Below are positions 62,468 through 64,000 of a stretch of DNA of 64,000 bases, piece after piece (within the stretch, counting starts at the first letter, position 1; every line of letters begins with the position of its first letter). Below the pieces are notes generated by a model, which worked only from the letters and a program-made list of their open reading frames with translations, was not told where the DNA came from and ran no database searches. Source of the stretch: Pedobacter sp. UBA4863. GTDB lineage: Bacteria > Bacteroidota > Bacteroidia > Sphingobacteriales > Sphingobacteriaceae. The DNA is taken from assembly GCF_002399615.1 (NCBI RefSeq), contig NZ_DHDZ01000029.1, positions 67,364-131,363 of the forward strand. The letters are read 5' to 3'. The position numbers and the translations under genes were made by a program.

Positions 62468-62597
62468 TTGTTTATGTCCTTTAAGTTACACTAGGGTTAT
62501 TTATCATGTAAGATGAATAAGGATACTAGAGGTTTAAAGCAGACACTGTTAAAAAACGTTAATTGATAGGAAAATTTGCTAATTAGTACGGCAAACG

Positions 62598-63224
62598 TTA
62601 ATGAAAAAGCTTGCTTAAATTAGGCTTTATGCCAAAAGTTAAAGGCAAAGTGGTAAAGTTACGGTCTTGGATATTTTTAAAGCCGTTCATATAGCTCATT
62701 TCGGTAAATAAAGCTAAGCCACCTAAATTTAATTCTATGCCTGCGCCTAGTTCGGCCATGGGCATGCCATGGGTTTTGTTTTTTAGGTTTACTTGTTGGT
62801 TGGCATTATTTACACGAGCCATAGGCGTAAGTATATAACCGCCACCAGCGCCCACATAAGCATAATAAGCAAATTTACCAGTAAACTTCCGATAGCCCAG
62901 CGCCATGTTTAGCAAATAAGTACTTGCCCGTCCGGTCTGTATTGCATAGGTGCCGGCGTTGTCTGGAAAGATAGCCGAATAAGAAAAGGCATGTAGGTTA
63001 AATTTAGGATAGAGAAACAATCCACCTTGACCAATCCCTAAATTTGCACCCAAGGTAGTAGAAATCTTTGGGGCAAGAAAATCGCTGCTTTGGCCTAAAG
63101 GAATAGCAGTACCTATGCCGCTTACCGTATATAATTTATCTTTTCGGATAGATTGCGCACAGCAAATAATGGTGGCTAAATTTAAGAGGGCTAAGCATGT
63201 AATGGCACTGAGGTATCTGGTCAT
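62598..63224 (-). CDS. Small outer-membrane beta-barrel protein (hypothetical)
   Basis: A 208-residue protein with a signal peptide (cleavage near CCAQS) and about eight amphipathic strands with Gly/aromatic alternation (GANLGIGQGGLFLYPKFNLHAF, FAYYAYVGAGGGYIL, AELGAGIELNLGGLALFTEMSY). The pattern fits a small OmpA/OmpW-like barrel, but the family is not identified. It stands alone between the Spy-like and OmdA-like genes, with 75-130 bases on each side. Confidence 0.7.
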   Translation of the reverse strand: MTRYLSAITCLALLNLATIICCAQSIRKDKLYTVSGIGTAIPLGQSSDFLAPKISTTLGANLGIGQGGLFLYPKFNLHAFSYSAIFPDNAGTYAIQTGRASTYLLNMALGYRKFTGKFAYYAYVGAGGGYILTPMARVNNANQQVNLKNKTHGMPMAELGAGIELNLGGLALFTEMSYMNGFKNIQDRNFTTLPLTFGIKPNLSKLFH

Positions 63225-63299
63225 GTTTTAATTAACAAGCGCTAAATGCATTTGTTTGTTTTTATTAACGCAGTCTTTATTATGCTGTGTTTGGTTTAA

Positions 63300-63962
63300 T
63301 TATTTTTCGGCCGGATTTTTCTTCCGTTCCAAAAGCTTTTCAATCATTTTATTTATTCTATCTTGTTTGGTTTTTTCCTGCTTTGCAGTAATAATCCACA
63401 ATACATATTCTTTTCTATGCGAATAGGCCAGTTGCTCGTAAAAAGCTAAAGCCGATGGTTGTTTGCTTAAAGCTTCTTTTAAATAAGTGGGCAAGGTAAC
63501 AGTCTTATTGGCCACATCTATGTAGTTGCTATATTCGTTGTTGGCAATTTCGGCATTGCCCACCCCAGATTTTTTCTGGCTATCGGCGGGTTTTACCCTA
63601 ATTGCGGTCCATATTTCGTTAACTGCTGCCGAACCACAGGGTGCTAAACCTAATTTGACCAAATCCTCCCACGACTGCATTAAGTTTAAATCTGCAGCTA
63701 GCGGTGTTTTTGCTTTCGGATAAAAAATCCAGACGATGGTTTTATCACCTATTGATTTTATGATCGATTTTAGGGCAGTAACCATATCTATTTTGGTAAT
63801 GGCAAAAAGGAGATAGGCGTTGTTATCTTGCCTTATTTGGTAACCAAATTCAATTGTTTCTGGAATAATGCCAAATATAGCGATGGCATTTTCTGGCGCA
63901 TTAATTACGCTCACTTTAAAACTAGGCTTAACCTGTAGTTTCTTTAGCAATTGATTTTCCAT
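63300..63962 (-). CDS. YdeI/OmdA family protein
   Basis: A 220-residue cytoplasmic protein without signal peptide. The C-terminal 70 residues (AFYEQLAYSHRKEYVLWI, TAKQEKTKQDRINKMIEKL) form the OmdA helical domain of the YdeI/OmpD-associated family, linked in Salmonella to bacteriocin protection. The N-terminal part (about 1-120) resembles a DUF3052-like region (FGYQIRQDNNAYLLFAIT), so it may be a two-domain form; this part is tentative. Role unproven here. Confidence 0.75.
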   Translation of the reverse strand: MENQLLKKLQVKPSFKVSVINAPENAIAIFGIIPETIEFGYQIRQDNNAYLLFAITKIDMVTALKSIIKSIGDKTIVWIFYPKAKTPLAADLNLMQSWEDLVKLGLAPCGSAAVNEIWTAIRVKPADSQKKSGVGNAEIANNEYSNYIDVANKTVTLPTYLKEALSKQPSALAFYEQLAYSHRKEYVLWIITAKQEKTKQDRINKMIEKLLERKKNPAEK

Positions 63963-64000
63963 CTTAGAAGCTGTTTAAAAATGATATTAATATTTTACAG

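Noticed and set aside
62550..62575. TTAACG/TTAACA pair on the minus strand upstream of the Spy-like gene
   Set aside because: Spacing is 10 bases and only two units, so it does not match the other two sites.

Overview
The window looks like chromosome from an AT-rich member of the Bacteroidota, most likely Sphingobacteriaceae (Pedobacter-like). The evidence is type IX secretion (T9SS) sorting domains, PorP/SprF and PorV-type outer-membrane proteins, a SusC/SusD pair, DUF4369-TlpA thioredoxins, a ComEC without a C-terminal hydrolase, few Shine-Dalgarno sites, and promoters fitting TTTG-N(19-23)-TAnnTTTG. No rRNA, tRNA, insertion sequence, phage gene or CRISPR array was recognised. The only clear gene remnant is at 54055-54270.

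Regions. 1-5.6 kb: end of a PKD/T9SS-B surface protein, PorP/SprF, RpoN and MscL. 5.7-12 kb: a glycosyltransferase and lipid A-type acyltransferase, WbqC, CorA, an MFS permease, a 460-base gene-free stretch with 11-nt GTCGG repeats, and HemF. 12-23.3 kb: a long leftward block with an LTA-synthase-type phosphotransferase and DPP IV, then a PorV-like protein, a helix-hairpin-helix/outer-membrane protein, ComEC, an enoyl-CoA hydratase and a small secreted protein; a MerR gene follows. 23.5-42 kb: housekeeping genes (alaS, gatB, fabF, ispD, queA, an aminotransferase) mixed with a TlpA lipoprotein, a PhoB/PhoP-type response regulator, a MacB-type permease, a CDF metal transporter, a NUDIX hydrolase, a CPBP protease and a hybrid histidine kinase. 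42-62 kb: glycerol and phosphodiester metabolism. 62-64 kb: three small leftward genes (Spy-like, outer-membrane barrel, OmdA-like).

The main feature is the 42-62 kb region. A leftward glpD-glpK-glpF operon with a divergent glpR abuts a rightward locus: susC, susD, a DUF5689 lipoprotein with a lamin-tail-like module, a decayed phosphoesterase fragment, a T9SS-sorted protein with the same module, a TIG/NAGPA phosphodiester glycosidase lipoprotein, a Tat-like metallophosphoesterase, a GDPD lipoprotein, a GlpT-type transporter and an SGNH esterase. Read together these form a pathway from a large phosphodiester or glycerophospho-polymer to sn-glycerol-3-phosphate, ending in GlpD. Three to four TTAAYN repeats in exact 11-nt phase lie directly upstream of the predicted susC -7 box. 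The same architecture lies upstream of the response regulator at 30.25 kb. This resembles PhoP/PhoB boxes and suggests a phosphate-starvation-controlled SusCD phosphodiester scavenging locus. That is inference, but it can be tested.
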